Positions 43,825 to 50,626 of a stretch of DNA of 57,669 nt are shown here, piece by piece. The stretch lies in the IMG/VR virus record IMGVR_UViG_3300033149_004313, positions 1 through 57,669 of that record. One strand, given 5' to 3'. The stretch is from a virus. Position 1 is the first letter of the stretch, and each line of letters opens with the position of its first letter. A program made the position numbers and the translations under genes. The notes beneath the pieces are model-generated. The model was not told the DNA's origin and made no database searches. It saw only the letters and a list, made by a program, of their open reading frames with translations.

Positions 43825-44039
43825 AACATCTCCTTTCCCTTGGGGCAGGTGGAGGGTAAACCTGCCCCTTTGCTTATAGTAGGGCTAGGGTAGCCCGTAG
43901 AAAGAGTATGCGAATATTAACTATAGCTTGTAAGTTTGTTTTTTGAACCTCCCTTTTTAGTTCACGTTTATACCCTTGCCGCTTGTCCCTCTTTCGTCCT
44001 CGTAAGGCTGCGGTCGGGACTGGACCGTATGTTTAATCT
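43825..44039 (-). ncRNA. 215-base ORF-free structured interval
   Basis: No start codon opens a useful frame on the minus strand. Hairpins on that strand: CGGTC-CAGTCCC-GACCG near its 5' end, GTCCC...GGGAC around it, GGGCTA-CCC-TAGCCC, and GGGGCAGG/CCTGCCCC (43847-43874) just before the ribosome site of the next gene. The last hairpin could control that gene's translation. Candidate small RNA or leader. Confidence 0.4.
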
Positions 44040-44357
44040 CTAATTTTCACCATTGCCTGAGCTCTCGCCCTGAGCACGGGAGGGAAAAGAGATTAATTGC
44101 TGTGTATAATATCTGATTTGCCTTTCTGCTTGTTTGATATTTTGGCGAACATTATGCTTTTGAATATCTATCAGTCCTGGGAGCCATTGGTCAAACTTGA
44201 TACTGTCATCAAGATACCATTCCCAATATTTCAATCTCGCTTTTATTCTGGTCAATCTGTCCTTGCTACAACACCCACATCCAACACAAATTTCACCAAA
44301 ACTCCATAGGGTGGCATAACAACTCTTTTTAGCGGGAATATCAATATAGCTATTCAT
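44040..44357 (-). CDS. Hypothetical protein with Cys cluster, 105 aa
   Basis: Start in the previous gene's stop (ATGA) at 44357. ICVGCGCC Cys cluster near residue 30, then long helices with many Trp, Tyr and Arg. Possibly a nucleic-acid-binding protein. Not recognised. Confidence 0.65.
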   Translation of the reverse strand: MNSYIDIPAKKSCYATLWSFGEICVGCGCCSKDRLTRIKARLKYWEWYLDDSIKFDQWLPGLIDIQKHNVRQNIKQAERQIRYYTQQLISFPSRAQGESSGNGEN

Positions 44358-44527
44358 ACTTTTTCCTGCGGCATATTTCTCTCTTCGCACCTTATATCCC
44401 TCATTAGGTCCATGATTTTTCTTTCCACAAGTTGCATGACATTAAAAATTCTGCCAACTTTATCGGTTCCTGGTGTCTCTAAGCTTTCTTCTACTATAAG
44501 ATTTACTATTTTATCTATTCCGTTCAT
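44354..44527 (-). CDS. Hypothetical helical protein, 57 aa
   Basis: The ATG at 44527 lies inside the end of the 53-aa gene upstream and is preferred over the in-frame ORF opening at 44578. Helical, charged. Not recognised. Confidence 0.6.
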   Translation of the reverse strand: MNGIDKIVNLIVEESLETPGTDKVGRIFNVMQLVERKIMDLMRDIRCEERNMPQEKV

Positions 44528-44672
44528 CAGGCATATTAGTTTCCGTGCACTTCCTCGCCCTCTCATAGACCTCATCAATGAGGAGGTCCATTGCTTCGTC
44601 TAGCTCTTGAGCGTCCATAGGGGCAAAGAGTGCCCGGAGAGTATTGATTTGGTTTTCATTTAAGTGGGCCAT
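44511..44672 (-). CDS. Hypothetical protein, 53 aa
   Basis: Open frame from ATG at 44672, acidic helical composition (LDEAMDLLIDEVYERARK). Overlaps the downstream gene by 17 bases. Fits the tight spacing of this block. Not recognised. Confidence 0.6.
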   Translation of the reverse strand: MAHLNENQINTLRALFAPMDAQELDEAMDLLIDEVYERARKCTETNMPDERNR

Positions 44673-44678
44673 AATTTA

Positions 44679-44762
44679 TCACATTGACTGTAGCAGATAA
44701 ATTACGATAAGTCCTATAAGAACCCAAGGGATAAGGAGTTTCACAATTTCTGAATTAGTCAT
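44679..44762 (-). CDS. 27-aa membrane peptide
   Basis: Starts in the stop codon of the upstream gene (ATGA). One hydrophobic helix (IPWVLIGLIVIYLL) flanked by short polar ends. Coupling and composition make it a credible phage micro-peptide. Confidence 0.5.
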   Translation of the reverse strand: MTNSEIVKLLIPWVLIGLIVIYLLQSM

Positions 44763-44968
44763 AGGTTGACCTCCGTCGCTTGATTAAAGGTCTTCCGATA
44801 CTGCCAACGCCGGTTAAAATACTTGGCGTTTATAGTACAGATTTTCTCGATTTGCTCAACAGGTAGGAAGGTGGCATCCAAGATTGCTACCTTTTTTGAG
44901 TTGTGGAGGTAGGGATAACCTCCATCCTTGCTTTCGTAGAAGTCGATATAAAATCGCTCTTCCATCAT
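44759..44968 (-). CDS. Hypothetical protein, 69 aa
   Basis: Tandem ATG start overlapping the preceding stop. Aromatic-rich alpha/beta protein. Not recognised. Confidence 0.65.
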   Translation of the reverse strand: MMEERFYIDFYESKDGGYPYLHNSKKVAILDATFLPVEQIEKICTINAKYFNRRWQYRKTFNQATEVNL

Positions 44969-45147
44969 TGATCATCCTCTATAGGCCTCTCAAGGCGATC
45001 CTCGTACTTAAGCCATTCGCCACACTGAGGACAATGAGTAATAGGCTTATTTTGATTGATATCTAAAAAGGTAGGAATATATGCCAAGCCATTCCATTTA
45101 AATTCAACCAGAACCTTGGCTCCGCATTTACAAAAGTGTACGTACAT
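44965..45147 (-). CDS. Zn-ribbon protein, first gene of leftward block 1
   Basis: 60 residues with CKCGAK and CPQCGEW knuckles 31 residues apart, a complete Zn-ribbon. GGAGG site. First gene behind the leftward promoter at 45192-45220, so expressed earliest. Confidence 0.7.
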   Translation of the reverse strand: MYVHFCKCGAKVLVEFKWNGLAYIPTFLDINQNKPITHCPQCGEWLKYEDRLERPIEDDQ

Positions 45148-45191
45148 TAAATGGCCTCCATTCTTGAGAGGTTTTCTTTTATGGTGTTTAG

Positions 45192-45220
45192 ATGATAGTA
45201 CAAATTGTCCTACTATGCAA
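45192..45220 (-). promoter_or_regulatory. Leftward early promoter
   Basis: On the minus strand TTGCAT (45220-45215), 17 bases, TATCAT (45197-45192). The operator at 45197-45211 lies between the two elements, so a bound repressor would block it. About 40 bases of leader precede the first gene. Confidence 0.65.
45197..45211. promoter_or_regulatory. Operator site 1
   Basis: AGTACAAATTGTCCT is a near-palindrome (ACAA-A-TTGT core) and shares the 13-base GTACAAATTGTCC with operator 2. It fills the spacer of the leftward promoter. Confidence 0.7.
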
Positions 45221-45360
45221 GTACGGAAATGAGCGACAATAGATGATAAGAGGTAATTTATTGCTTGTTATTGGCTTATTTCTTTTAATTTCTTAAAATA
45301 TTAAAGATTATCTAATGATTTCTCATTATGGCGATAACAATTGATCATCAAAATATTTTC

Positions 45361-45389
45361 TTGACAAATCCTTCAGAAAGTGGTACAAA
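45361..45389 (+). promoter_or_regulatory. Rightward early promoter
   Basis: TTGACA, 17-base spacer, TACAAA. The -10 is part of operator 2, and the ATG of the regulator gene begins eight bases after it, predicting a leaderless and self-repressed message. Confidence 0.7.
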
Positions 45390-45396
45390 TTGTCCC
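45382..45396. promoter_or_regulatory. Operator site 2
   Basis: GGTACAAATTGTCCC is a dyad (GG-ACAA-TTGT-CC) overlapping the rightward -10 and reaching the regulator's ATG. Confidence 0.7.
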
Positions 45397-45654
45397 ATGG
45401 ATAATTATGACCTTTTAGAGAAACATTTCGGCAATCACACCAAGGTAGCCCAAAGGCTGAGGATTACTCCTCGGCATTACCGCAGGATCCGAAATGGGCA
45501 ACTCAAACCATCCAAAACATTGAATGCCTTGATTCAATTTATTGTTAAGGATATAAAGGCCAAGAATCCTAACCGATTTTATTCTAATAACCCCACACCT
45601 AATAGAAAAGGAATAAAGAGGCTATTTAATCTCTTTAAAGGAGGGAGAAAATGA
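45397..45654 (+). CDS. Cro/CI-type helix-turn-helix regulator, 85 aa
   Basis: From the ATG at 45397. LLEKHFGNHTKVAQRLRITPRHYRRIRNGQ is the helix-turn-helix pattern of Cro/C1-type regulators; here it spans about residues 5-34. The C-terminus is strongly basic. It is too short for a dimerising or cleavable C-terminal domain, so Cro-like action is more likely than CI-like. It lies beside the two operators, and its own start overlaps one, implying autoregulation. The ORF could be extended to 45328, but that reading would translate the promoter. Confidence 0.75.
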   Translation: MDNYDLLEKHFGNHTKVAQRLRITPRHYRRIRNGQLKPSKTLNALIQFIVKDIKAKNPNRFYSNNPTPNRKGIKRLFNLFKGGRK

Positions 45655-45893
45655 GCGAATGGAAAAGAATTTATAATTTCAAAGACCACATGCTAGACAT
45701 CTCTGTTGGCATGTGGCCTATGGACAGTCGTGTTTATTTCACTGTCGGGGGGCTAGAACCCGAAGATCTAATAGACCAAAATATTGAGTTTGGTCTATCA
45801 ATAGAAGGGCTTGAGCGCATACTGAGAGAGGCCAAGAAAGTGGCTTATAAGAGGCCTTACAAATGGGAGGCGAGACCTACTAGTACCTTATAG
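45651..45893 (+). CDS. Hypothetical protein, 80 aa
   Basis: AAAGGAGGGAG site and ATGA-type overlap with the regulator gene. Beta-rich start with WKRIYNFKDHMLDISVGMW. Not recognised. Confidence 0.65.
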   Translation: MSEWKRIYNFKDHMLDISVGMWPMDSRVYFTVGGLEPEDLIDQNIEFGLSIEGLERILREAKKVAYKRPYKWEARPTSTL

Positions 45894-45953
45894 AGGGAAT
45901 ACAAGGGAGACTTTTCATATATTATACTGTTAGCCATTAAGAAAGGAGACATT

Positions 45954-46217
45954 ATGAACAAAGGCAAGTTAATATTCCAAACCAAACCAGACAGAGGCTT
46001 TATTTTTAAAGCCTGGGAGTTACCCGATTCAAATGGTGATGCTCTGGTTGAAGTAGAACGAGACAAAAAGGTCATACGAAGTTTTAGCTTCCCAGCCTAT
46101 AAGGTCTGGAATATCCCTGCACATTCTGATGATATTATTCAAAGCGAATTAAACAAAGATGCTGAAGGATATATAATTGCTGGTTCAGATGGGCTTGGCG
46201 GGAATGTTTTTGGCTAA
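45954..46217 (+). CDS. Hypothetical protein, 87 aa
   Basis: AAAGGAG site. Small beta-rich protein. Gene lies within the cassette-like unit 45929-46266, its stop codon inside the R''-like box. Not recognised. Confidence 0.7.
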   Translation: MNKGKLIFQTKPDRGFIFKAWELPDSNGDALVEVERDKKVIRSFSFPAYKVWNIPAHSDDIIQSELNKDAEGYIIAGSDGLGGNVFG

Positions 46218-46266
46218 CCAGCCATTTGAGCCGCCGTTTTCGGTCAGCTCAGCTAAATGTTATGTG
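46211..46266 (+). other. attC-like site 1
   Basis: TGGCTAAC (R''-like), CAGCC spacer, ATTTGAGC (L''-like), CCG-TTTT-CGG centre, GCTC-AGCT-AAAT (L'-like with extra bases), GTTATGTG (R'-like). AAC and GTT core triplets and the imperfect fold match attC form at the short end of its length range. Called by eye only. Confidence 0.35.
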
Positions 46267-46357
46267 TGCATCGAGGGCATATTGATGTGTACCATCCGGA
46301 GGAGCGCATCTTAATAATTGATAACAATTAGATATGAGCGACCTGGACACACATAAC
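46259..46357 (+). ncRNA. Structured leader closed by a 10-bp helix
   Basis: GTTATGTGTG (46259-46268) pairs exactly with CACACATAAC (46348-46357). Inside are CATCGA/TTGATG and AATTG-ATAA-CAATT hairpins. It ends eight bases before the AAAGGAG site of the next gene, so could act in cis. Confidence 0.45.
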
Positions 46358-46376
46358 TACCACAAAGGAGTATATG

Positions 46377-46574
46377 ATGGAATTTAAAATCCAGTTTTTT
46401 GGTCGTGTATTTTCTATATCTATTGGTCATAAAACTTATTGGTTTGAACAATTACCACTAATTTTGATTGTTGAAGAATTTTATAATGAACGCCGAGAAG
46501 TAGATTATGCCAACTATATATGGAGTACGGCTGACTGGCCGTTCCACTTAACTGCTAAAAGGCATAGCAAGTGA
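46377..46574 (+). CDS. Hypothetical protein, 65 aa
   Basis: AAAGGAG site before tandem ATGs (46374, 46377). Small aromatic-rich protein. Its 3' end lies within an attC-like hairpin. Not recognised. Confidence 0.65.
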   Translation: MEFKIQFFGRVFSISIGHKTYWFEQLPLILIVEEFYNERREVDYANYIWSTADWPFHLTAKRHSK

Positions 46575-46592
46575 TCTAATCGTTATGTGGAA
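46542..46592 (+). other. attC-like site 2
   Basis: TTCCACTTAAC (46542-46552) pairs with GTTATGTGGAA (46582-46592) at ten of eleven positions. TGCTA/TAGCA forms an inner stem. CACTTAAC also matches the reverse complement of the upstream boundary GTTATGTG (46259) at seven of eight bases. The 3' ends of sites 1 and 2 are similar (CTAA-N2-GTTATGTG). Shorter than typical attC. Confidence 0.3.
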
Positions 46593-46666
46593 TAATGCTG
46601 GCCCCGAATATGGATAAGCGTAAGCGAAGAGATAGTTGTATATGACTATCACCAGCTTATTCCACA
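46586..46666 (+). ncRNA. Structured interval closed by a 15-bp bulged helix
   Basis: TGTGGAATAA/TTATTCCACA (46586-46595 with 46657-46666) continues past a single bulged T as GCTGG/CCAGC (46597-46601 with 46652-46656). Inner GATAGT/ACTATC hairpin. No ORF. It precedes the gene at 46709. Confidence 0.5.
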
Positions 46667-46708
46667 CAGTTTATGTAAGCGTTACACAACACTTTGAAAG
46701 GAGAAATT

Positions 46709-47200
46709 ATGAGCGGTGGAAGTTATGACTATCTTTACATTAAAATGGAAGATGCTGCCGAAACATTAAGTAATGACAAAAACCCTTTGCGGAAAGCATT
46801 CGCTAGAAAGTTACAACTTTTTGCAAAAGCTATGCATGATATTGAGTGGGTTGATTCTTATGATTATGGTCCTGGTGATGATGAAAAAGCAATTAGGCAG
46901 GCACTTGGAAAGAATGCTGATAAGCTAGCGCTGCAGGAAGTTGTATTAGCGGCTGAGGCAATTAAAAAAGATTTATCTAAATATAATAAAGCTAACAAAT
47001 TAATCTATAGCATTATTTGGAGAAATATAATGAAATATCCTTTCTGGAAAACAAACGTCTACTGGCGATTTAAAGGTGAGAAGACCTACCGTTATGGATA
47101 TCCAACACAAATGAATAATGGACTTGTTCGTATGGGTAGGTGGCATGGTGATATAGCAGGTGGAATAATTGTTGATATAAGGGATATCGAAGTCAAATGA
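46709..47200 (+). CDS. Phage protein of the MSGGSYDYLY type, 163 aa
   Basis: AAAGGAG site fixes the ATG at 46709. The opening MSGGSYDYLYIKMEDAAE is common to a family of phage proteins of unknown function. The C-terminal part (MGRWHGDIAGGIIVDIRDI) is beta-rich. Confidence 0.7.
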   Translation: MSGGSYDYLYIKMEDAAETLSNDKNPLRKAFARKLQLFAKAMHDIEWVDSYDYGPGDDEKAIRQALGKNADKLALQEVVLAAEAIKKDLSKYNKANKLIYSIIWRNIMKYPFWKTNVYWRFKGEKTYRYGYPTQMNNGLVRMGRWHGDIAGGIIVDIRDIEVK

Positions 47201-47340
47201 GAAAAATAGCAATGTGGTTAATCAATAATATTCCGCTTGGCAAACTTGCTCCACATATATTTGGCTATGCTATCGGAGCAACGAGCTGGGCGAAAGTAAG
47301 TAAATATGAAAATAAAAAAAGTAGCAGAAGATATAGTTAA
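47197..47340 (+). CDS. Small hypothetical protein, 47 aa
   Basis: Starts in the preceding stop (ATGA). Hydrophobic first two thirds (IAMWLINNIPLGKLAPHIFGYAI in part), basic tail, possibly membrane-associated. Not recognised. Confidence 0.55.
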   Translation: MRKIAMWLINNIPLGKLAPHIFGYAIGATSWAKVSKYENKKSSRRYS

Positions 47341-47482
47341 TGATTTGAACAGCCTTGAAAATAGAACGAAGGCTATTCAAAAGCTGGCAACCCCGTATAA
47401 AGAAAAGCAAATTGAAATCGTGTCTAATCACTTGCATCTTTTAGTAAGCAAAGCGGCTCAACAAAACAAAAACTTTAACTAA
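47306..47482 (+). CDS. Small helical protein, 58 aa
   Basis: Overlaps the previous gene by 35 bases in another frame. Predicted helical throughout with alternating charges. Ends ten bases before the next start. Not recognised. Confidence 0.55.
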   Translation: MKIKKVAEDIVNDLNSLENRTKAIQKLATPYKEKQIEIVSNHLHLLVSKAAQQNKNFN

Positions 47483-47492
47483 GGAGAAAAAA

Positions 47493-47780
47493 ATGAAAGG
47501 CACAAGAGAGACAAGCTATGCTTACGTTGGAGATAATAAAGCGACAGATAAGAATACATCGCCAAGGTTTAAAGTAGGCGATAAAGCTCTTGTTCCTTAT
47601 AAAGGAAAAATAATCTCACAAACTGTCAACAATGTTTTTTGGGATGAGGAGTTCGGTGGCTGGCTCGTATGCTGCTATTTAATTGGCATACATGAGCAAA
47701 ATTTTATACATGAATCTGAAAGAGATGATTGGATACCTCACGAGGATGGATTGTGGTCATGGTGGGAGAAAAAAGAATAA
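47493..47780 (+). CDS. Hypothetical protein, 95 aa
   Basis: AAGGAG site. FKVGDKALVPYKGKIISQTV gives an SH3-like beta barrel impression; Trp-rich acidic C-terminus. Not recognised. Confidence 0.65.
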   Translation: MKGTRETSYAYVGDNKATDKNTSPRFKVGDKALVPYKGKIISQTVNNVFWDEEFGGWLVCCYLIGIHEQNFIHESERDDWIPHEDGLWSWWEKKE

Positions 47781-47804
47781 GAATTTTTACCGAAAGGACT
47801 TAAA

Positions 47805-48023
47805 ATGAAAAACACGCCAATAACCGTACAAATGTCAGTCGATGTGAAGGCAGCGTATAAGTGGGTTAGAAATCAGCAACATGAGACTAGGGCGTTGAGA
47901 TATGCTAAAATATTAGCTGACTACATTGATCAAACGAAAGTTTGTGTCGATTACTGGAATGTAACACAACTTGCGGATAAAATGCCGTTCCTCAGCTATT
48001 ATAAGGAGGAAAATAAACCATGA
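47805..48023 (+). CDS. Hypothetical protein, 72 aa
   Basis: GAAAGGAC site. Helical protein starting KNTPITVQMSVDV. Not recognised. Confidence 0.65.
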   Translation: MKNTPITVQMSVDVKAAYKWVRNQQHETRALRYAKILADYIDQTKVCVDYWNVTQLADKMPFLSYYKEENKP

Positions 48024-48049
48024 CAGTGTCTGATCCGGATTATTAACCA

Positions 48050-48406
48050 ATGACCACTTCCCGAACCTACGTATGCATATGCCGCAATTGTGGGGACGCT
48101 TTCCAAGCCAAAAGCGCCATGACCGGATGGTGTCCTAAGCCCGAATGCCAAGAGGCTAGAAGGGTTCACAAGCTACAATATGACAATAACTACCACAAGG
48201 CCAACTATCGGAGATACTACAAGCAAAACCAAAAAGTACGTAGTTCGCCTAAGCTAAAGTCCAAGCAAAAGAAAAAACGCCGATGTCTGAAATGTAGAAC
48301 CTTCTTTAAACCTAAAAATGATGAACATTTCTGCGAGATATGTGATCGGCTGAGAAGAAACTACACTGAAGATGACTGGTATGGGCAAGAGTTGGGGATC
48401 ATTTAA
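48050..48406 (+). CDS. Double zinc-finger protein, 118 aa
   Basis: Two Cys-rich modules: CICRNCG...CPKPEC at the N-terminus and CLKCRTFF...CEICDRL at the C-terminus, joined by a basic, Tyr/Lys-rich linker. The arrangement suggests nucleic-acid binding. Role unknown. Confidence 0.7.
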   Translation: MTTSRTYVCICRNCGDAFQAKSAMTGWCPKPECQEARRVHKLQYDNNYHKANYRRYYKQNQKVRSSPKLKSKQKKKRRCLKCRTFFKPKNDEHFCEICDRLRRNYTEDDWYGQELGII

Positions 48407-48637
48407 ATGCCCAATCATATCATGGCACCTATAATTGAAGCATGGAAGGAGATGAAAAAAGAAATGGAAAAAGAAAGGCGAATTAAGAAACTTGAAGATG
48501 CTTTGAAAGCTATTTGGATATGGGCTGAATACGATTTAGAGGAAGGAAAGTGTTTGGCGTTGAATCCTAAAGATGTGATCAAGCTCTGTGAGAGGATGTT
48601 GACAAATAAGAAAGAGATGAAGGATAAGCCCGAATGA
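48407..48637 (+). CDS. Hypothetical helical protein, 76 aa
   Basis: Starts immediately after the zinc-finger stop. Charged helical N-terminus. Overlaps rusA by four bases. Not recognised. Confidence 0.65.
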   Translation: MPNHIMAPIIEAWKEMKKEMEKERRIKKLEDALKAIWIWAEYDLEEGKCLALNPKDVIKLCERMLTNKKEMKDKPE

Positions 48638-49062
48638 AACTCATAATCCTGGGCAAACCGATTGCTAAGGCTAGACCGAAATTTTATCGCAGAGGTAATT
48701 TCGTAGGTGCATACAATCCGCAGGAAACTGAAGAAGGCCGATGGCTCTTAGACGCAACGCAGCAGCTAAAAGCAAATGGCTTTGTTAGGATTGATGAGGG
48801 GCCTGTCATGCTCAATCTAGTCTTTATCATGCCTATTACAAAGACATGGCCCAAGTATAAAATCGAACAAATTAGAAATAGAGAAAAGCTCTTTTGGCAT
48901 ACTAAAAAACGTGACGATTTGGATAATTGTATCAAATTCGTTTTGGATTGTTTAAATGGTATTGCCTACCGAGATGATAGTCAGGTGGTAGCCATAAATG
49001 CTATGAAATATTACGGACTAGAAGCAAGGACAGAGATAGAGATAAAGGAGATAAACGTATAA
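48634..49062 (+). CDS. rusA: RusA-type Holliday junction resolvase
   Basis: 142 residues with RusA signatures: KARPKFYRRGNFVGAYNP near the start and KKRDDLDNCIKFVLDCLNG followed by YRDDSQVV, which carries the conserved Asp residues binding Mg. It cleaves four-way junctions, helping to resolve recombination intermediates and branched DNA before packaging. Start overlaps the preceding stop (ATGA). Confidence 0.9.
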   Translation: MKLIILGKPIAKARPKFYRRGNFVGAYNPQETEEGRWLLDATQQLKANGFVRIDEGPVMLNLVFIMPITKTWPKYKIEQIRNREKLFWHTKKRDDLDNCIKFVLDCLNGIAYRDDSQVVAINAMKYYGLEARTEIEIKEINV

Positions 49063-49075
49063 AGAGGTGAATAAC

Positions 49076-49933
49076 ATGAAATGTTTTTATCACTCAGCGG
49101 ACCTTGATGGTCATTGTTCAGGAGCTATAGTCAAATATAAATATCCTAAATGTGAGATGATAGGAATTGACTATGGCGATGAATTCCCATGGGATAAACT
49201 AGATGAAGATAATGAGCCTATATTTATGGTTGATTTTTCATTAGAACCTTTTGAAAAAATGGTTCAATTACAACGATTAAGCGATAATAGACTCATTTGG
49301 ATTGATCACCATAAATCAGCGATAGAAGCTCATAAAGATTGGAACAATAATCATCCAGAATATTTAGCTATCGATGGCGTTAGAAAGATCGGGATAGGCG
49401 CTTGTGCACTCACTTGGAAATATTTATTTGCTGAACCAATTCCTAGAGCGGTCAAATTATTAGCGGAATATGATGTATGGAAATTAGATGATCCTTCTAC
49501 TTTACGTTTTCAGTATGGTATGAGGCTTTATAATACTAATCCAGAAAATCAAGATTTTTGGAAGTCGCTTTTTGAAATTCGTTTACGATCTAGTATTCTT
49601 GTTGAAGGCGAAATATGCTTACAATTTCTATCTAAACAAAATAAAAGATACTGTGATTTAAATACTATAGAAATATATTTTAGCGGCCTACACTGTATAG
49701 CTCTTAATCTCGGAAAACCTTATATAAGTTCATCAGCATTTAAACATGTTTGGGATTCAGAGAAATATGACGCCATGCTAGGGTTTTGCAGAAAAGATAA
49801 AATATGGGAAGTGAATCTATATACAGACAAAGATCATATTGATCTATCTATTATTGCTAAAGCTTACGGTGGGGGAGGCCACGAAAAAGCCGCTGGGTTC
49901 CAATGTGAAAAGTTGCCATTTGATCTTTCTTAA
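49076..49933 (+). CDS. DHH-family phosphoesterase
   Basis: 285 residues. HSADLDGHCSGA (motif I), MVDFSL (II), IDHHKS (III, DHH) and the C-terminal GGGGHEKAAGF of the DHHA1 domain. NrnA/oligoribonuclease-like members degrade short RNAs or pAp and cyclic dinucleotide products. In a phage that also carries a ring-nuclease-like protein, a role against signalling nucleotides is conceivable but not shown. Last gene of this rightward block. Confidence 0.88.
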   Translation: MKCFYHSADLDGHCSGAIVKYKYPKCEMIGIDYGDEFPWDKLDEDNEPIFMVDFSLEPFEKMVQLQRLSDNRLIWIDHHKSAIEAHKDWNNNHPEYLAIDGVRKIGIGACALTWKYLFAEPIPRAVKLLAEYDVWKLDDPSTLRFQYGMRLYNTNPENQDFWKSLFEIRLRSSILVEGEICLQFLSKQNKRYCDLNTIEIYFSGLHCIALNLGKPYISSSAFKHVWDSEKYDAMLGFCRKDKIWEVNLYTDKDHIDLSIIAKAYGGGGHEKAAGFQCEKLPFDLS

Positions 49934-49952
49934 TAGAATATTGCGTATAGAT

Positions 49953-50028
49953 ACGGGACAGACAGGTGAGGGGAGGTGAGGCGAGGCCAAAAGGTCATTG
50001 CGGACCTAGTGTAACCTGATAGTCCCGT
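49953..50028 (+). ncRNA. Folded G-rich element between convergent blocks
   Basis: ACGGGAC (49953-49959) pairs with GTCCCGT (50022-50028), CAGGT (49963-49967) with ACCTG (50014-50018), and AGGTC/GACCT form an inner hairpin (49992-50007). Between them lies GGTGAGGGGAGGTGAGG, repeated GAGG units able to form a two-tier G-quadruplex. Possibly a 3'-end or small RNA. Confidence 0.45.
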
Positions 50029-50029
50029 T

Positions 50030-50067
50030 AAAAATCCCCCTGCCGGCTCTTCCCAAACCGGCAGGGG
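50030..50067 (-). terminator. Terminator of leftward block 2
   Basis: CCCCTGCCGG pairs perfectly with CCGGCAGGGG around an 11-base loop. On the minus strand the hairpin is followed by GATTTTT, a good intrinsic terminator just past the last leftward gene. Confidence 0.75.
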
Positions 50068-50089
50068 CAGGGAAGGGATTAAAAACTTA

Positions 50090-50284
50090 CTAAATTTCTT
50101 TTTCCCATGAAGCTCTATCTTTAAACTGAGTGTATTCGGCTACGATGGCTTCGCATATTCTTACTGTCCAATCAAGGGAACCTGCTTGCATTTCCCCTGA
50201 TTCCAGTTTTTTCCTAAAGCTTTCCATTTGCTCTAAAATTGCCAAGGCTATTATATCATTGTTCGATAGTTCGTTGGCTTTCAT
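50090..50284 (-). CDS. Hypothetical helical protein, 64 aa
   Basis: AAAGGAG site, overlap of four bases with the preceding gene. Helical, acidic. Last gene of leftward block 2. Not recognised. Confidence 0.65.
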   Translation of the reverse strand: MKANELSNNDIIALAILEQMESFRKKLESGEMQAGSLDWTVRICEAIVAEYTQFKDRASWEKEI

Positions 50285-50457
50285 CTCTCGGTCTCCTTTT
50301 CTCTCAATGTTAGATCATAACAGTTAAAAGAGCAAAACCATTTCCCTTTCGCCTTTTGAGGTAGATCTTTATCAGCAGCCCACGAGCCGTTAGCTTTTCG
50401 GCCTTCTCCAGGAACTATTGGCGACCTACCGCATCTATAGCATTTAAATTTTCTCAT
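50281..50457 (-). CDS. Small Cys-containing protein, 58 aa
   Basis: ATGA-coupled on both sides. CYRCGRSPIV...WFCSFNCYD provides four Cys in a Zn-ribbon arrangement with a basic linker. Function unknown. Confidence 0.7.
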   Translation of the reverse strand: MRKFKCYRCGRSPIVPGEGRKANGSWAADKDLPQKAKGKWFCSFNCYDLTLREKETER

Positions 50458-50606
50458 CTCTCAACCTCCTTTCTTTCAGCCTCCCTTATCCATTCTAGGA
50501 TAAGGCCGGTGAGAAGTTCCTTCAAAGTTATACCCCTAGCCGCAACCATGGACTTGAGGCGGTTTCGGAATTCTTTTTCTATTCTGATGTTTAGATTTAC
50601 TTCCAT
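50454..50606 (-). CDS. Ribbon-helix-helix (Arc-like) regulator, 50 aa
   Basis: GAAAGGAG site. VNLNIRIEKEFRNRLKSMVAARGITLKELLTGLILEWIRE follows the ribbon-helix-helix pattern: one strand, then two helices with a GIT turn. Such dimers bind short inverted repeats and often repress their own operon. The ACCTAT array in front of this block is a natural target, by inference. Confidence 0.75.
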   Translation of the reverse strand: MEVNLNIRIEKEFRNRLKSMVAARGITLKELLTGLILEWIREAERKEVER

Positions 50607-50626
50607 GATGATCTCCTTTCTTCTTT

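Larger units (their letters stand above)
45929..46266 (+). mobile_element. Integron cassette-like unit 1
   Basis: GTTAGCCA (45929-45936) stands just before the ribosome site of the 87-aa gene. Its exact reverse complement TGGCTAAC (46211-46218) spans that gene's stop codon. A 56-base hairpin element then ends at GTTATGTG (46259-46266). This is the order of a gene cassette: TTRRRY-like start, single ORF, attC with R'' complementary to the cassette start, and G^TT boundary. No integrase is present in the window. Confidence 0.35.

Noticed and set aside
43960-44010. GAGGACGAAA-like stretch resembling a hammerhead ribozyme core
   Set aside because: No CUGANGA element lies in the required position and stem II cannot form. 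Treated as chance.
45328-45396. Longer N-terminus for the Cro/CI-type regulator
   Set aside because: These codons lie across the -35, spacer, -10 and operator. The protein pattern starts at 45397.
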